DNA from: Triops longicaudatus
Taxonomy: Eukaryota; Arthropoda; Branchiopoda; Notostraca; Triopsidae
NCBI GenBank assembly: GCA_022885665.1
Contig: JAGQDJ010000079.1
Span: forward strand, 1 to 64,000
Length of the DNA: 64,000 nt
Reading direction: 5' to 3'
Position numbers and translations under genes: made by a program. Positions 33,251 to 45,245 of this stretch are shown in pieces. The notes below the pieces were generated by a model. It searched no databases, was not told the origin of the DNA, and saw nothing but the letters and a program-made list of their open reading frames with translations. The first letter of the stretch is position 1. Each line of letters starts with the position of its first letter.

Positions 33251-33873
33251 GAGCACTTACCTTGTATCAGTAAATGAATGGACAACATGTTTTTACAAAA
33301 AATGGTTTTTGTATGTTTCTCAAGTTTGAAATGAGAAGACGCATGACAAATATTAAACCAATTTGTTGCAGCAATACTTCCTGTTTTCCATTCTGAATCG
33401 TTTTTGCCAAAACACATCCAACAACTTAAAAAATACTAGGGCTTGCGGGGCGAACAGGTATACAGTTATTGGAGTTCGAAAAAACACTGAGGCCATTTTC
33501 CCAATATTCGGTGAAAAACGTAAAAAAAGTAGCGAACTTTTAAATTGATTACTGCATAAAAACTAATTGACCACCAGTCTCGAAAACTTGTTTCAACTAT
33601 GTCGATGGGTTTGTACGAGCTACTAGCGATATCTTGTATGGAATATTTTTCTTTCGGAAATCGCATAACGAACCGTACGATACCCATGCCCAGACTAATC
33701 AGTTTTATAGTCGAGTTTTCATAAACTAATGTCAGCTCGGGAGGGAGTAGGTAAAGATAATTTGAGGCTATGTACAAGACATGAGAATCTTCTTACAAAA
33801 AAATGGCCAAAATGAGGAAAACGAGGGTAGTACAATGTGACGAATGTCGTCCCGCCAGGGAGGTGGGTATAAT
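33251..33873. other. Region between convergent TDP1 and HMGB genes
   Basis: Presumably the two 3' UTRs. No gene or repeat recognised. Confidence 0.5.
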
Positions 33874-34584
33874 TTAATCATCATCTCCATCATCATCATC
33901 GTCATCATCAACATCATCGTCAGCTTCGGCCTCCGCTCCCCTTGCTTTCTTTTTGTACGCAGACATATCCTGCACAAAAAATACCGTTAGAAACAGCGCA
34001 TCAGACACAAACATTTATGGAAACTTACCCTTTCGTATCGTGCCTTGTCCTTTTCAGCCATAGCTTCATATTTACTCTTGGTGGCTTGATCCACATCACC
34101 CCATTTCTTTCCGAGCTCTTTAGCGATGTCTCCGACTCCGTATTCTGGATTACTTGCCTTAACTTTGGCGCGTTCATCATTACAAAACCAGAAAAAGGCC
34201 GATCTGGAACACAGAGTAAAATTACCACGGCTTGTACGATAAGGAATGAAAATTTTGCACTACTTACAAGGCACGCTTGGGTGCGTTGGGGTCCTTTGTT
34301 TGCTTGCGTTTGCGACCTCGGACTTTTTCACCTTTGGCCGGGATGTAACCCTTCATTTCATCATCAAAGCGGGTCTTATCGCGTTCAGCCATCTCGTGGA
34401 AGCGCTTGCGTTCCTTCTCGTTCATGGTCTTCCACCGTTCGGCGCATTTCTTGGAGAATTCGGCAAAAACGACGGACTCATCAGGGTGTTTCTTCTTGTG
34501 TTCTTCACGGCAAGTTTGGACAAAGAACGCGTACGCGGTCATGCGACCACGTGGCTTGTTAGCGTCGGCTTTCGCACGCGGCAT
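33874..34584 (-). CDS. HMGB-type chromatin protein with two HMG boxes, 195 aa
   Basis: Abundant nuclear protein that bends DNA and helps assemble regulatory complexes (HMGB1/Dsp1 family). Exons in gene order are 34584-34268, 34203-34029 and 33969-33874. Box A runs from about residue 10 (KPRGRMTAYAFFVQTCREEH) to 80; a basic linker (RGRKRKQTKDPNAPKRALSA) leads into box B (FFWFCNDERAKVK ... DIAKELGKKWGDV). The C-terminus is a short acidic tail of about 17 residues, nearly all Asp, coded by a GAT-rich tract. The tail is shorter than in mammalian HMGB1. All splice phases agree. Confidence 0.95.
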
Positions 34585-36661
34585 CTTCGCAATATGTGAA
34601 GATCACTTCGACAAAGTGAAACCGGTAAAGGGAATAGAGGGTCTTTAAAACCTAGTAAAGAAAAAAGAAGCAAGTTAATCGTTTGTGTGCTATTATAGTT
34701 TTTCAAACTCGTAGGATGGCGGTTAAGATTGTCTAAGCATTCCTTTTCCTTGTTCCCTTCCTTTAACCCCTAGCTAAAACCACAGCAGGTAAACGCGGCA
34801 TCACGTATACCTGGGTTCAAAACACATTAGAATATAGCCAAGGCCGGCTTCCTTTCTTCCCGGCCTATGGGCGATTTCCCAAGCCAAGCCACACACAAAG
34901 AACGTTACTCTTTGTGTTCTTGCGAGAACACTAACGTACATTTTTTGCGTAAAAATCCCATGAACATTTGCCTAAAAAGAAAGAGCCCAACCAAAATTTA
35001 AAATTGAAGTTCCTAACGTTTTTCGTCGACGTTTTTAAGCTACATACTCCCAATGGCGTCACTTCATACAAATTAAATCTTCTGCAAGTAACAACGTAGG
35101 TGAATGTGACACCGTTTCATTTAAATAAAGCTCATTTAAATTAGTCGATAGCGGCTCTTCACATACGGCCTGCTAAGAGATGGGAAATAAGGTTTCCGAG
35201 GAACGCGAAAGCTGACTGTAATTCAGAAGCCAGTCTATTTTCTCCATGCTAAGCCTGATGCCACGGCGCGCAACGTGAGGAATAAAGAACTTGCTTAGCT
35301 AGGGCGCTTGAGCCTTGGCATTGCTATACGATTCGTTTTATGATATCCATTGCCCATGCTCAGTTGACCCTACCACGCCAAGCGAACGTTGGAAAGATGG
35401 AGACCGCTAAACCGAACCAAACTGGTTTCCTAGCCCTGGCTCGATAGCGAATTTGGCTTTTCCCCCGCTCTCTTTCCTTGTTCTCTAGCCATCCCTTGTT
35501 TGCGCGAAGGGAATGAAAAGCAAAGACCCGCGGGTTCGGAACCCGCCTACTAAAGTACTGCAGCCGTTCCCTACACCTTCGCCTGTAATGGTGGACGCTG
35601 TGCTACAACCCATGCTATGCTATAGCGCCATAAGACCATAGCTACAAAGGGGCCTTAGCTATAGGTTTTCGTATGTAATATACTACGGAGTTTTAAAAGG
35701 GGAAATTGAAAATGTGAGCTTTTTAGCGGTTAATAAACAATGTCGCTATCAAGAAATACTCAGGAATTATCTAATTTACAAGAAAATCGACTTTGCGAGG
35801 TAGCTGTCTCGCACGGGCTACAGCCGCCATAGCCCAAGCCCAATGCCAACGGTCCCTATGCTTTGTAATGGGAAGCGTTTTAGCCAAATAACTAAAAAAC
35901 TACAACGAAAATGATAGCGACATTTCACTAATGTAAAGTAGCACATGCAATGTAATCACTTCTTTTTACTTACGCGCAAAGTTCACTTTTGTTCACGAGC
36001 AAAAAGACTAGGAAATCTTACCTTGGCTGCAATGGGAACAGAACAGGGGTATCTTCGCAGTGGAAGAGAAGGGACACCGTCGCTTGCAGCGGCAGCTCAG
36101 ACACATAGATCCTATGGCGAAACTCCTATTGGTGTAATTCATAACCAGCGCCTATGCTCAACCAATCAGGGTGGAGCTTTAGTTTCTTTTAGGGTTAGCC
36201 CAATAGTTGACTGGGATACGAGCCGGCTTCAGGCAAAAGCAGGCTGAAGGAAGGAAATCGCCGTCCGCTGCTACATCTATTTAGCTTTCAAAGGAAATAG
36301 TGATGCTTTCTTTGTTTTGGTCGACAAAATTACAGATTTTCGAGCCGTTGCACCATATTGTTGCTTGATATTCGTTCAGACTTTCTGCGAGGCATTGACA
36401 AGTGAGTTAGAGCTTTATTGTTTTACTTTCAAATTTAGTGAAACTCGTTAGTTTCTTCTTGACGTTTTGCGAATATTTAAATTTATCATTGGTCATCTGG
36501 ATGGCGGAACTTAAATATCTAAGTGTTACTGCATGACCGAGCTATTTTTTTTTTAAATACTACTGGGTCGTTGTGTACTAGATCAGAATAGCTTGATTTG
36601 TATTAGAGGCTGTGATGCTTAACAAAGTATTGATTTTGTTCCTTTTAGCTTTTTAACAGGC
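34585..36661. other. Intergenic region between divergent HMGB and SAP30 genes
   Basis: A 2 kb region that should hold both promoters. It has an unusual double hairpin at 34893-34931, an inverted 10-mer (TGTCGCTATC at about 35744 and its complement at about 35913), and CCAAT boxes near 36160. An open frame at 35945-36247 has no recognised domain and is not called. Confidence 0.5.
34893..34931. repeat. Two overlapping hairpins
   Basis: ACACAAAGA and TCTTTGTGT form a perfect 9-bp stem with a 7-nt loop (34893-34917). GTGTTCT and AGAACAC form a perfect 7-bp stem with loop TGCG (34914-34931). They share the bases GTGT, so in single-stranded form only one can be complete at a time. Confidence 0.7.
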
Positions 36662-37295
36662 ATGAATGGATTCAGCACCGGTTCGGGTGAAGACCACGAA
36701 GACTCCAGAGAGTCAAGAACAACACACGATCAGTTGTGTTGTTTAGTTGATGATAATGAAAGATGTATGCAAACCGCCGGTAACGCGTCATACAGTAAGC
36801 GTATTCAGAAGATTGTTCAGCAGCGAAAGCTTAGGCTGCACATCGATCCATCTGTAAGTTTCGAATGAGGTTCTTGTTCGTATAATGACATTGCTGCGTA
36901 TTAGGCCCGACATATCTACATTTGCGACTACCACAAGGGCTTCATACAATCGGTTCGAGTGCGTCAGCGAAAACGTAAAGATTCCGAAGATGATTCCAAT
37001 GAAACAGACACGGATGTACCTGAAGTCGATTTATTTCAATTGCAAATCAATACTCTGCGACGATATAAAAGGCAGTACAAAATTCCCACGCGCCCAGGAC
37101 TTAATAAAGCACAGCTCGCCGACGTAAGAATTCGTTAGTAACATGCATACTGATGCTCATTTTTTCTCGTTTTAGGCTCTTATGAGACATTTTCGAACGA
37201 TTCCCGTTATCGAAAAGGAGACCTCTACCTATTTTATTTATATGGTGAAATCGAACCGAAATAAGCTGGAATATAAGGCAGGAAACGACAGCTAG
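36662..37295 (+). CDS. SAP30: SAP30/SAP30L, Sin3-HDAC complex subunit, 176 aa
   Basis: Scaffold subunit that links Sin3 and histone deacetylases and contacts DNA and nucleosomes. Exons are 36662-36853, 36905-37123 and 37176-37295. The N-terminal C2CH zinc module is clear: QLCCLVDDNERCMQTAGNAS, SKRIQKIVQQRKLRLHID, then ARHIYICDYHKGFIQSV. A basic RQRKRK patch follows (nuclear localisation and phosphoinositide binding in SAP30L). The C-terminal Sin3-interaction region has VDLFQLQINTLRRYKRQYKI, RPGLNKAQLAD and HFRTIPVIEKETSTYFIY. Size fits SAP30L (about 183 aa). Vertebrates have two paralogues; the symbol covers both. Confidence 0.95.
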
Positions 37296-38452
37296 GAGTG
37301 ATCGGCTTTGTGTCAAGCCGTTATGTGTTAATATTTTTTAACGTTTCTCAATATTTGAAGTACAATTACTCTTGTTATTTGCCTCTCAATTTATTCGTCG
37401 TAAGTCCAATGCAGTAGCTAGTCCAAATGTAAGTAAATTACTTCTTTCTTTTGTCAATATATATTTTCCTAAACAGCGGTTGTAAAGGCGTCAGGGGCGA
37501 TTTTTGTCAGCGGACAACATTTTCATAAGATGGGACTAGAGGTTTATTCGTATTAAAGCGAATGAAGCATTACTGACTTCATAGGTTGGTGATACGGTCC
37601 TCGCGGAGAGCGAGCACAACATACAGAAAAAATTAAAATATGCATAATCTTGGGGTTCTAATCGAGGTAATTCAGAAAAAATATAGTTCTGATACTAACA
37701 AATAACCAATAAAAGAACAGGTTCTATCACTGAAGTTGTACGGAGAATCGTTACCTGCCAACATCTTTAATTATGATTATTAGTTTTCATGAATTACTGT
37801 TAGGTCAACATTTGTTGAAAGGTAGTATGCTTGCAAACTACCAGAGAACTGAGCACGGTCGAGTTTGGAATCTTGACGCTGCAAAATATTGCTGTGAAAA
37901 AAAAAATTCGTGATACATTGTCAGCCGCCGAATATATATTTTCTGTAATTGTAGTTTGATACTTATTAAACTGACGAGGAGCACTGCAACTATAAAATTG
38001 TAGGTCGTGTAATGGTCGTTTATTTGGTTTAAGGGCAAGCACTCATGCATTATTTTCAAGCTTCCTGGCTTTAAATCTAGAAGGAAATGGAACGCAAATT
38101 TCCCTTGAGTAATTCGGTGGTGACATAGAAGGCGCGAACTCAGTCACGATGAGACTTCATTGTGGTACTTAATACACTGTTTGTCTCTAGTCTTGTCATT
38201 AAATATGGCGGAGACTCCGCCCTTCGAGTAAGCTCAGAGTTTACATTTGAAATCAAAGCAGTTTTCCAGAGAGAGAAAGATAAACTTTAAAAATAAAGAA
38301 GGAAGCAAGTCGTGTGTTAGCTACTTTTTTCGACTCAAACGAGTAACTGTACCGTAAAGTACTTGTTTTTTGAGATAAAGAGTGTGAAAGCAATGGATTA
38401 ATTGAACCATTCCTAGCTTAAAATTTCTTTAAAATCTGCCGAAGCCGACGTC
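37296..38452. other. Intergenic region between SAP30 and MED25
   Basis: AT-rich 3' flank of SAP30 and upstream region of MED25. No gene recognised. Confidence 0.5.
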
Positions 38453-41400
38453 ATGGTTGTAGGAAATATTGAAACACCGACAGACGTGGTCTTCGTGGTA
38501 GAAGGGACTGCAGGATGTGGAGCGTATTTTAACGATATTCGGCAAAATTATGTCATACCTACACTTGAGTAAGTTCTAAATTCAGTTGCAAATTTTCAAA
38601 CTAAGTTTTATTGTTCCTAGACATTTTAACGGAGGATCGTTGGATGACAAACAACAGGAATATGGAGTGGAAGTAAGCTTTGCTTTTTTTTTGTAAAAAA
38701 TGGATATTAGCCTCGTCGTTTTCTCTAGCGAAATGGCACCCTGTTTGCGTTAGTTATTTTCCGTGCTGCCGATTGGTTACCATCCAGCATTGTAGACTGC
38801 CATGGGCCTATTCATAGTGCCTCTCGTCTTTCGAAGACAATAGACAAAATTGAGTAAGAAATATCATATAAAGTAACTCGTATATTACCTATCATTTTAG
38901 GTTCTATGGTGGTCAGGCTGAATTTCACTCATTTATTGCTGAAGGCATGGCTACTGCCATGCATTGTTTTGACGACTTTACAGAGTTGAGAGGACCAGAA
39001 GTTGTGACGAAGAAATACTGCATCTTGATTTGCAATTCATCGCCATACGGTATCCCCGTTACGGATACACCCAATTATGAAGGCCTGCATTATGAACAGC
39101 TAGCATCAATGATGATTGAAGTAAGTTGTGTACCGTCGGAGTTTATTATCTCACACTTTTTCATACATCTTTTTTTTTTCAGAGAGGTATTAGCCTAAGT
39201 GTAATGTCTCCTCGGAAAATTCCTGCATTGGTGTCAATCTTTGACAAAGCTGGAGGAGATTGTCAAATCATGCAAACAAAACTCTATGCGAAAGATCCGC
39301 GTCATCTTGTTCTACTCCAAGGTTATGGGTAAGTTTGGACTCCAGCGTTTTGCGAAAATAAATAATTAAAAGCAAATTGACATAGTCAAACAAATAAAAT
39401 AAACAGGGTGACAGTTGATGTAAAAATAAACTAATTCAGAACAATGTAAAATATGATGAACTTTGAACGGATATTTGAGCTGTGACGACCGGAATGATCG
39501 AGTTCAAGTCTGTCGCGCCTTGAAACCAAACGAGAAGCTCTGATTTTCCTATGTATTTTAAACCTTATATTTAGTTGATTATTATTTTTGTTGTTGTTTC
39601 TGCAAATTTGTCTTGGATATGCTTTTCAGTCTTCAAGAAAGAGCTGCTACGCCACCGCCAGCTGTGAGGGAAAATCTGTCGCTACCCAATACTGCAGCCA
39701 CACAGATCCCCGCAGAAACTGCTCCCTCTAACCTACCTTTGGGAAGGGCCAGTCCTAATCCTATGGTACGGCCGAACATGCCGTCTAATATTGCGGCAAC
39801 TTCTTTACCCATGCAACGCATAACGACACCCACCATCCCTACCGCTGTCACGGTTTCAAGTATGCCTAGACCTGGTCAAATGCAACAGCAAGCGCCTTTT
39901 GGCGTTGGCACTCCACCGAATGTCACTCTACGAAATACTAACCCAGTAGCTGCCACTGGGATAGTAACTGAGCGAGCGCCCAATGCAGTACCAAGATGGC
40001 AGGGACCAGGCCAAGCGGTAATGAACGGGACAGTAACCAACATTGGTCCTGGTATAAATGCGAACGTTCGTCAAACTTTCGTGCCACAGGCCAACGTCAA
40101 CCCTGCCATGCTAAACCAGGGTATGAAGCAAACTATGGGTATGAATTCTGGAAATGCAGGTAAATTAGCTCAACTTTTTATTAGCGAACAAAGTGTTTTT
40201 GTGTCTAATGTCAGAAAGTGTAGAAGCTACTAGCTTCGATGGTGTCTATTGTTTAAATGATTCTTTTTTTTATTACAGGCGTACTCAACCAGCCGAATGT
40301 GATGCAACAGCAGCAGCAACAGCAGCAGATACAGAATCAACAAATCCAAGCTCAGGTGCAAGCGCAGGTACAAGCCCAGCGCTTGCAGAACCAGCAACAG
40401 CAGTTAGCACAGCAGGCTGCTTTAGCCCAAGCGCAGTTGCAGCGCCTTGGGGGATTGGAAAATCAAGCTCAGCAAGTACAACAACAAACATCAGTCCCGA
40501 ACCAGAACCTAGCAGCCCAGCAGCAGCAACCGCAACCAAACGTCCAGGTTACGGCTAATCTGCAGAACATTCCAGCGAACGTTAACAACACTCAAATGGG
40601 AGCACAAATGCAACCCGGCATGACCAATGTTAATAATTTAAACCCACAAGTGGTGCAGAATCAGCAAATGGGAAATGTCATGATGGGAAATGTGATGCAA
40701 ACTCCGGGCGGGGCTGCGCAGCCCAATCTTATTAATCCTGCAAACCAAGCCCAACAACAAGGTCAGGCACCGTTACCGAGTCGCGAGAGAGTGAGTATTT
40801 GGCAAGGCATTTTGGAATGGCAAGAAAAGCCGCGAGAGTTACAGAAATCTACGCGACAAGTACAGTGCCAGGTTTCAGCTGCAGTTGTCCAACCTGGTGA
40901 AGCTGAAGTGTAAGCCTGTGTTAAATATTCTTGTTCAATTACCTTTTTATTTGAAATTGCACTTTTTTAGGAAAGCGGAAAATTGGCCTTCGAAACTTAT
41001 CATGCAGCTTATTCCGAAGCAACTGATTAGTACATTTGGAGGGGCGTACTTGAAAAACGCCCGATCAGTTCTCTTTCACCCTACCAATTGCGAAGCTCTG
41101 GAAGCCTTGTCCAAAGTCATGGCTTCAGGCTACGTAAGTTTTTCAGTACTCAGCAAAGTTGATCAATGTAACCATGTCAGTGTGTGTAGGCGGGCTGTGT
41201 GCATTTTACGACACCTCCGAATCGTCAACCTTGCGAGATTAAAGTACTTATGCTGCTCTATAGTCCAGAAAAGCGAGCCTACGTAGGATTTATACCCAAT
41301 GACCAAGCGGGATTTGTGGAAAGAATCAAAAGTGTAATCCAGCAACAAAAGAATAAACAAGGACAGGTAATGAGACATTTCACAAGAACGAAATAAACTG

Positions 41401-42407
41401 AACCTGTCGTATAAATTTCGGAATAGATGGCTGCACCTATGATGGGACCTGGTGGGCAGCCTGCTCAAGGTGTGAACCCGAATTTCATAGCTGCACAGCA
41501 AGGGGGGGCAGGAGCCGGTCCCAATACACAAGCAGGCTTCCTTTTGACCCAGAGTAACATTTCGGCTATGGTAGGTGGACAGATTAGCGCAGCAGCGCCT
41601 ATGGCAAGTGCACAGCAGGTGAATGTACCAAGCAGTCAACCCACCACTACACAGGTAAATATTACATAAAAAAAAAAGACGGCTCTAGTTTAAAATGCGC
41701 CACGTCAAGGCAACCGTCGGACTTCTTGCAAATCCCAATTTACAGCACGCAGCAGGAGCTGGTACCCAAGGCATTCGAGCTATGGGTGCCATGCCTGAAA
41801 TGAACGCTGGAACTGTTAACGTAAGTAACGCAAATAACGCTAGCAACGTAGGTACAGCTGCACCGGGTGGTGGCATCTCTCAAATGGAGGCAGAAAGACA
41901 ACAAAATTTGCTGAAAATTCAGCAGTTACAGCAAACTTTGCAGGCCGCTCAGCAAAAAGAATTGCAGTTTAAAGCTCAGGTATGAAAATTAAGCATGCAC
42001 TTGCATTTTTGAAGTAAAAGGTAAATGTTCTCGTTTCGCAGCAACAATTTCGCCAGATGGACATACAACAACTGCAAAATCGACACATGAGACCTGGAAC
42101 CCCAGCTAACGCTGCGCAGATGCAAGCGAATCCCGGGCTTCGTCACTTACTTCAAGTATGAAATGCTATTATATGAAGAATTTTGTAATGTTGATTGTCT
42201 TTCTTTTAGCAACAACAAGCCGCCCAGCAACAGGGGCAAGTGGGGTTCAGACCACAAGGACTAATTTTGCAACAAGGCAACCGTATGCAGCAACCTGGAC
42301 TGCCCCAGCAACAGCAACAACAAGCTCAACAACAGCAGCAACAGGCGCAACAGCAACAGCAAGGTCAAGGGCACTTTAATAACTTGGGTTTATTGGATCT
42401 TATTTAA
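38453..42407 (+). CDS. MED25: Mediator complex subunit 25, 996 aa
   Basis: Mediator subunit that receives signals from activators. Thirteen exons: 38453-38568, 38621-38672, 38729-38853, 38901-39120, 39183-39328, 39630-40159, 40279-40909, 40971-41133, 41190-41366, 41427-41654, 41689-41979, 42042-42155 and 42210-42407. An N-terminal von Willebrand A domain (VVFVVEGTA, FNGG, LICNSSPY, VMSPRKIPAL; about residues 1-210) anchors it to Mediator. A Pro/Asn/Gln-rich linker precedes the activator-binding ACID domain (SIWQGILEWQEKP, WPSKLIMQLIPKQL, CEIKVLMLLYSPEK; about 395-545). The rest is Gln/Ala-rich and ends in LLDLI, an LxxLL-like box. Longer than human MED25 (747 aa) because of the Gln-rich parts. 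Exon 11 start after GGCTCTAG lacks a strong pyrimidine tract, so that junction is less sure. Confidence 0.93.
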
Positions 42408-43999
42408 AGCTTTTAGGATATTCGTAAGACACAAGCGCCTTTGGCTTCCAAGTTCCATGAAATTTTTTTGTCTTAAAATGTACATTATGGCCTTTCATGT
42501 GTTTGTTGTGTTTCTATTGTAATACAATCATCAATTTGTTTTTGGCAACGAACTCGTTCCTCAGTATATTGTGTATGAAGATATACCCTGGATTGCATAC
42601 TAGGGTAGATTCACGTTCATGGACCTGCCAGTTACTGCTGCTACTGAAAGAAGATGGCCAGCCGTAAATGGGCCGTGTGGGAATCTCGCACCGGTGCTGG
42701 ACGAATCCTCTATTTAGGAAACTCACCTTTCTCGCTCCTACATCCTTCACCGTTTTCGTTTGCAAATTTCAGTAGTATATCAACCTTTTCCATTAGCCAT
42801 TTTCTACCCCTCAATCAGGGCCGTTCTCATGATTTTGATTAAGGGATGGGGAGAGGGGGGTCATATTAATTTTTTGGGGACACTTTACAGTCGCCTACTC
42901 TTACCATTATAAAGCTAATATTTCAGAGGGTGGAACCCTTATGGTGGAGCCCTCCTGGATACGGGATGCCTCAACTATTGTAGTATTCAATAGAAATTCC
43001 TGAATCATTACTGGGAAATTGATATTAATCACAAAAAGAGCGGGCAGAGAAGGATTCATGATAATAGAGATTTTTTCGAAACGATTTTCTTTCAACTATA
43101 TGATGTTGATAAAGCATTGGTCACTTGCATTTTGCCACATTGAAATCACGAAGGGAGTTCCCCGACAGAGATCATTTACCTATCGGAACTGAAAAAGTGC
43201 ATGTCTTGTAAAGACATCCCATTTCTGAAACTGACAGCTCATTGAGTTGAATGTTCTTAATGTTCATAACGATGTATTAAATTCATTTTTGTTTTGCAAT
43301 TATACTCGGTACGCGTTTTAAGTAATAGCAAAGCTCACAATGAGAAACCTCTCCTTTGCATTTTATTAAGTTAAATCGTGAATTCTTTACGAAAAGCCGT
43401 TTTGCCTTTGGCGATTTTAAATAAGCGGAATTGCATGAACTCTGGCTAGTGAACGTACTCTCTGTCCTTAGTGTAGATTACATTGAAGGCTCAGATCTAA
43501 ATAAGGCTTTTAAATTGAGTTGACTCAATTAGACTCGAGCACCCTAACGTATGCATTCTGTCATGTCCATGTGCCTTGCGCAAACCTTGAAATCGGGAGT
43601 TCCGAGACATAGAGTTGAAATGTGTCAACACTCCTGAACGACTTTTTTTTAGTAAAAAATCATTTAAGTACTATCTTATAAATCGAATCTTTTTTACGCA
43701 AACGGACAAAACTGCGGCAAAGTGAGCCTGAAACAGTAAATCTAACCCATAGACTATTTTAGGGGACACGCAAAATTTGCTGTCGTTTACGCGTAACGTT
43801 GGCAGTTTTAAAACTTCATTAGTCCGGAAGTTTATTGCAATACACGTGCAAGGTCTTTTCGGTTGTTCATTTCCATTTATCAGGATTATTCCTGTCTGGA
43901 AACGGGTATTCGAGGACATTGCAGATGGCCGCGCAGGCCTCTGGAAGCTTTCCTTTTCAAACTCCCGCCGAAGATTGACGTGCTTGGTGGCGCTGAAGT
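42408..43999. other. Intergenic region between MED25 and RpL21
   Basis: AT-rich with a G-rich patch at about 42840-42862. A GTGGAGCC...CTGGATACGGG segment near 42943-42964 resembles the G/C-rich ends of the repeat near 16800, but no clear element could be delimited. No gene recognised. Confidence 0.45.
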
Positions 44000-44031
44000 C
44001 TTTCCGGTTCCCATCTTGACAAGTGAACGTG
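44000..44031 (+). promoter_or_regulatory. RpL21 5' TOP tract and non-coding first exon
   Basis: CTTTCCGGTTCCCATCTTG followed by a GTAGGT donor. A transcript starting at the C would begin with the pyrimidine tract that places ribosomal protein mRNAs under TOR-dependent translation. The intron runs to the acceptor TTCTAG at 44310, 14 bases before the ATG. The start site is inferred. Confidence 0.6.
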
Positions 44032-44324
44032 GTAGGTAGTGTTTTCGTCTATTTTTCTTGATTATTTTAAAGGATTATCGGTGCAAAAACCGTGATATTT
44101 ACAGTCGTCACGTTTGTTTATGTGGATACGAAATAAATTCGCCAAGTGAACACAATGCCTAAACGTTTTAAGAATGTTAGATTTTCAAAGTGTCTATTAG
44201 CATTGTGTTGCAAGGCGTGTTAGCTTTGAAGTCGGCCTAGTGTACAGTTTTTGGTGTAATGAAATAATTGGTCGAAGTGATAATTAATCGGTACGTTCTT
44301 CTAATTCTAGATACTTGAGAAACC

Positions 44325-44987
44325 ATGGTAAATTCCAAAGGTTATCGCCGCGGCACTCGCCACCTCTTCCAAAAGAACTTCAGGAAGCATGGCGTGGAAC
44401 CACTGTCCACCTTTTTGAAGGTCTACAAAATGGGCGATATCGTTGATATCAAGGTAAAAACGTCTACAATTAACGAATTTTGTGCTGTAACAAGCTTTAG
44501 TAAGATTGAACTATTATTCCAATTTCAATAGGCCAACGGAGCTTTCCAAAAAGGCATGCCCCACAAGTTCTACCATGGTAAGACCGGCCGCGTGTTCAAT
44601 GTCACCCAACACGCTGTTGGCATTATTGTCAACAAGCAAATCCGCGGACGCATCATCCCCAAGAGGTAAAGCAATTGATTCACTTTCTGTTGTTCATGCG
44701 TTGTGGTTAGGATTAACGTTCGTGTAGAACACATTAAGCACTCTAAGTGCCGACAGGACTTCTTAACCCGTGTTGAGCAAAACGAGAAGCTCAAGAAGGA
44801 AAGCAAGGCCAAGGGAGTCCGCGTCCAATTGAAACGCCAGGTAATTTAACGTAGTCAATATCCGGATCTCAAAAACTCAATACCAATGTATCTGCAGCCC
44901 CAACAACCTCGCGGTGCACATATCGTGAGCACCAAAAACAACGAGCCTGTCTTCTTGGCTCCCATCCCTTACGAGTTCGTTGCCTAA
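44325..44987 (+). CDS. RpL21: 60S ribosomal protein L21, 160 aa
   Basis: Component of the large cytosolic ribosomal subunit (eL21). Coding exons are 44325-44453, 44532-44665, 44711-44840 and 44898-44987; total 160 aa, exactly the usual length. It begins MVNSKGYRRGTRHLFQKNFR, followed by KMGDIVDIKANGAFQKGMPH, FYHGKTGRVFNVTQHAVG and ends IPYEFVA. Codon use is biased towards C-ending codons, as expected for a ribosomal protein. It is convergent with the TRP channel gene, only 258 bases away. Confidence 0.98.
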
Positions 44988-45245
44988 GTGGAAATGGAGA
45001 ATACATGGAAGTTCTCAATTCAATCTTTACATGGGTTTTTAATAATTTATTTTGCTTCTGGTAGACAAATTGAGATTTGACATTCAAACTTAAAAAGCAG
45101 AGTTTGGGATGATTATTTGTATTCGTTAGGTCGTAAGCAGAAGTTCGGGTTTGTTTATCAATGGGGCAGCAAGTTCATCGATATCAATTCACACATTTCA
45201 TTTCCGTATTTAAGTGTTGTTATAAATTTACATTGTAAGAGTTCT

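Noticed and set aside
34246..34648. Long plus-strand open frames over the HMGB gene
   Set aside because: Antisense shadows; the minus strand encodes clear HMG boxes with matching splice sites.
40193..40558. Alternative frames rich in Thr/Ala or Ala/Val over the MED25 Gln-rich exon
   Set aside because: Products of CAG/CAA repeats read out of frame; the Gln frame continues into the conserved ACID domain.
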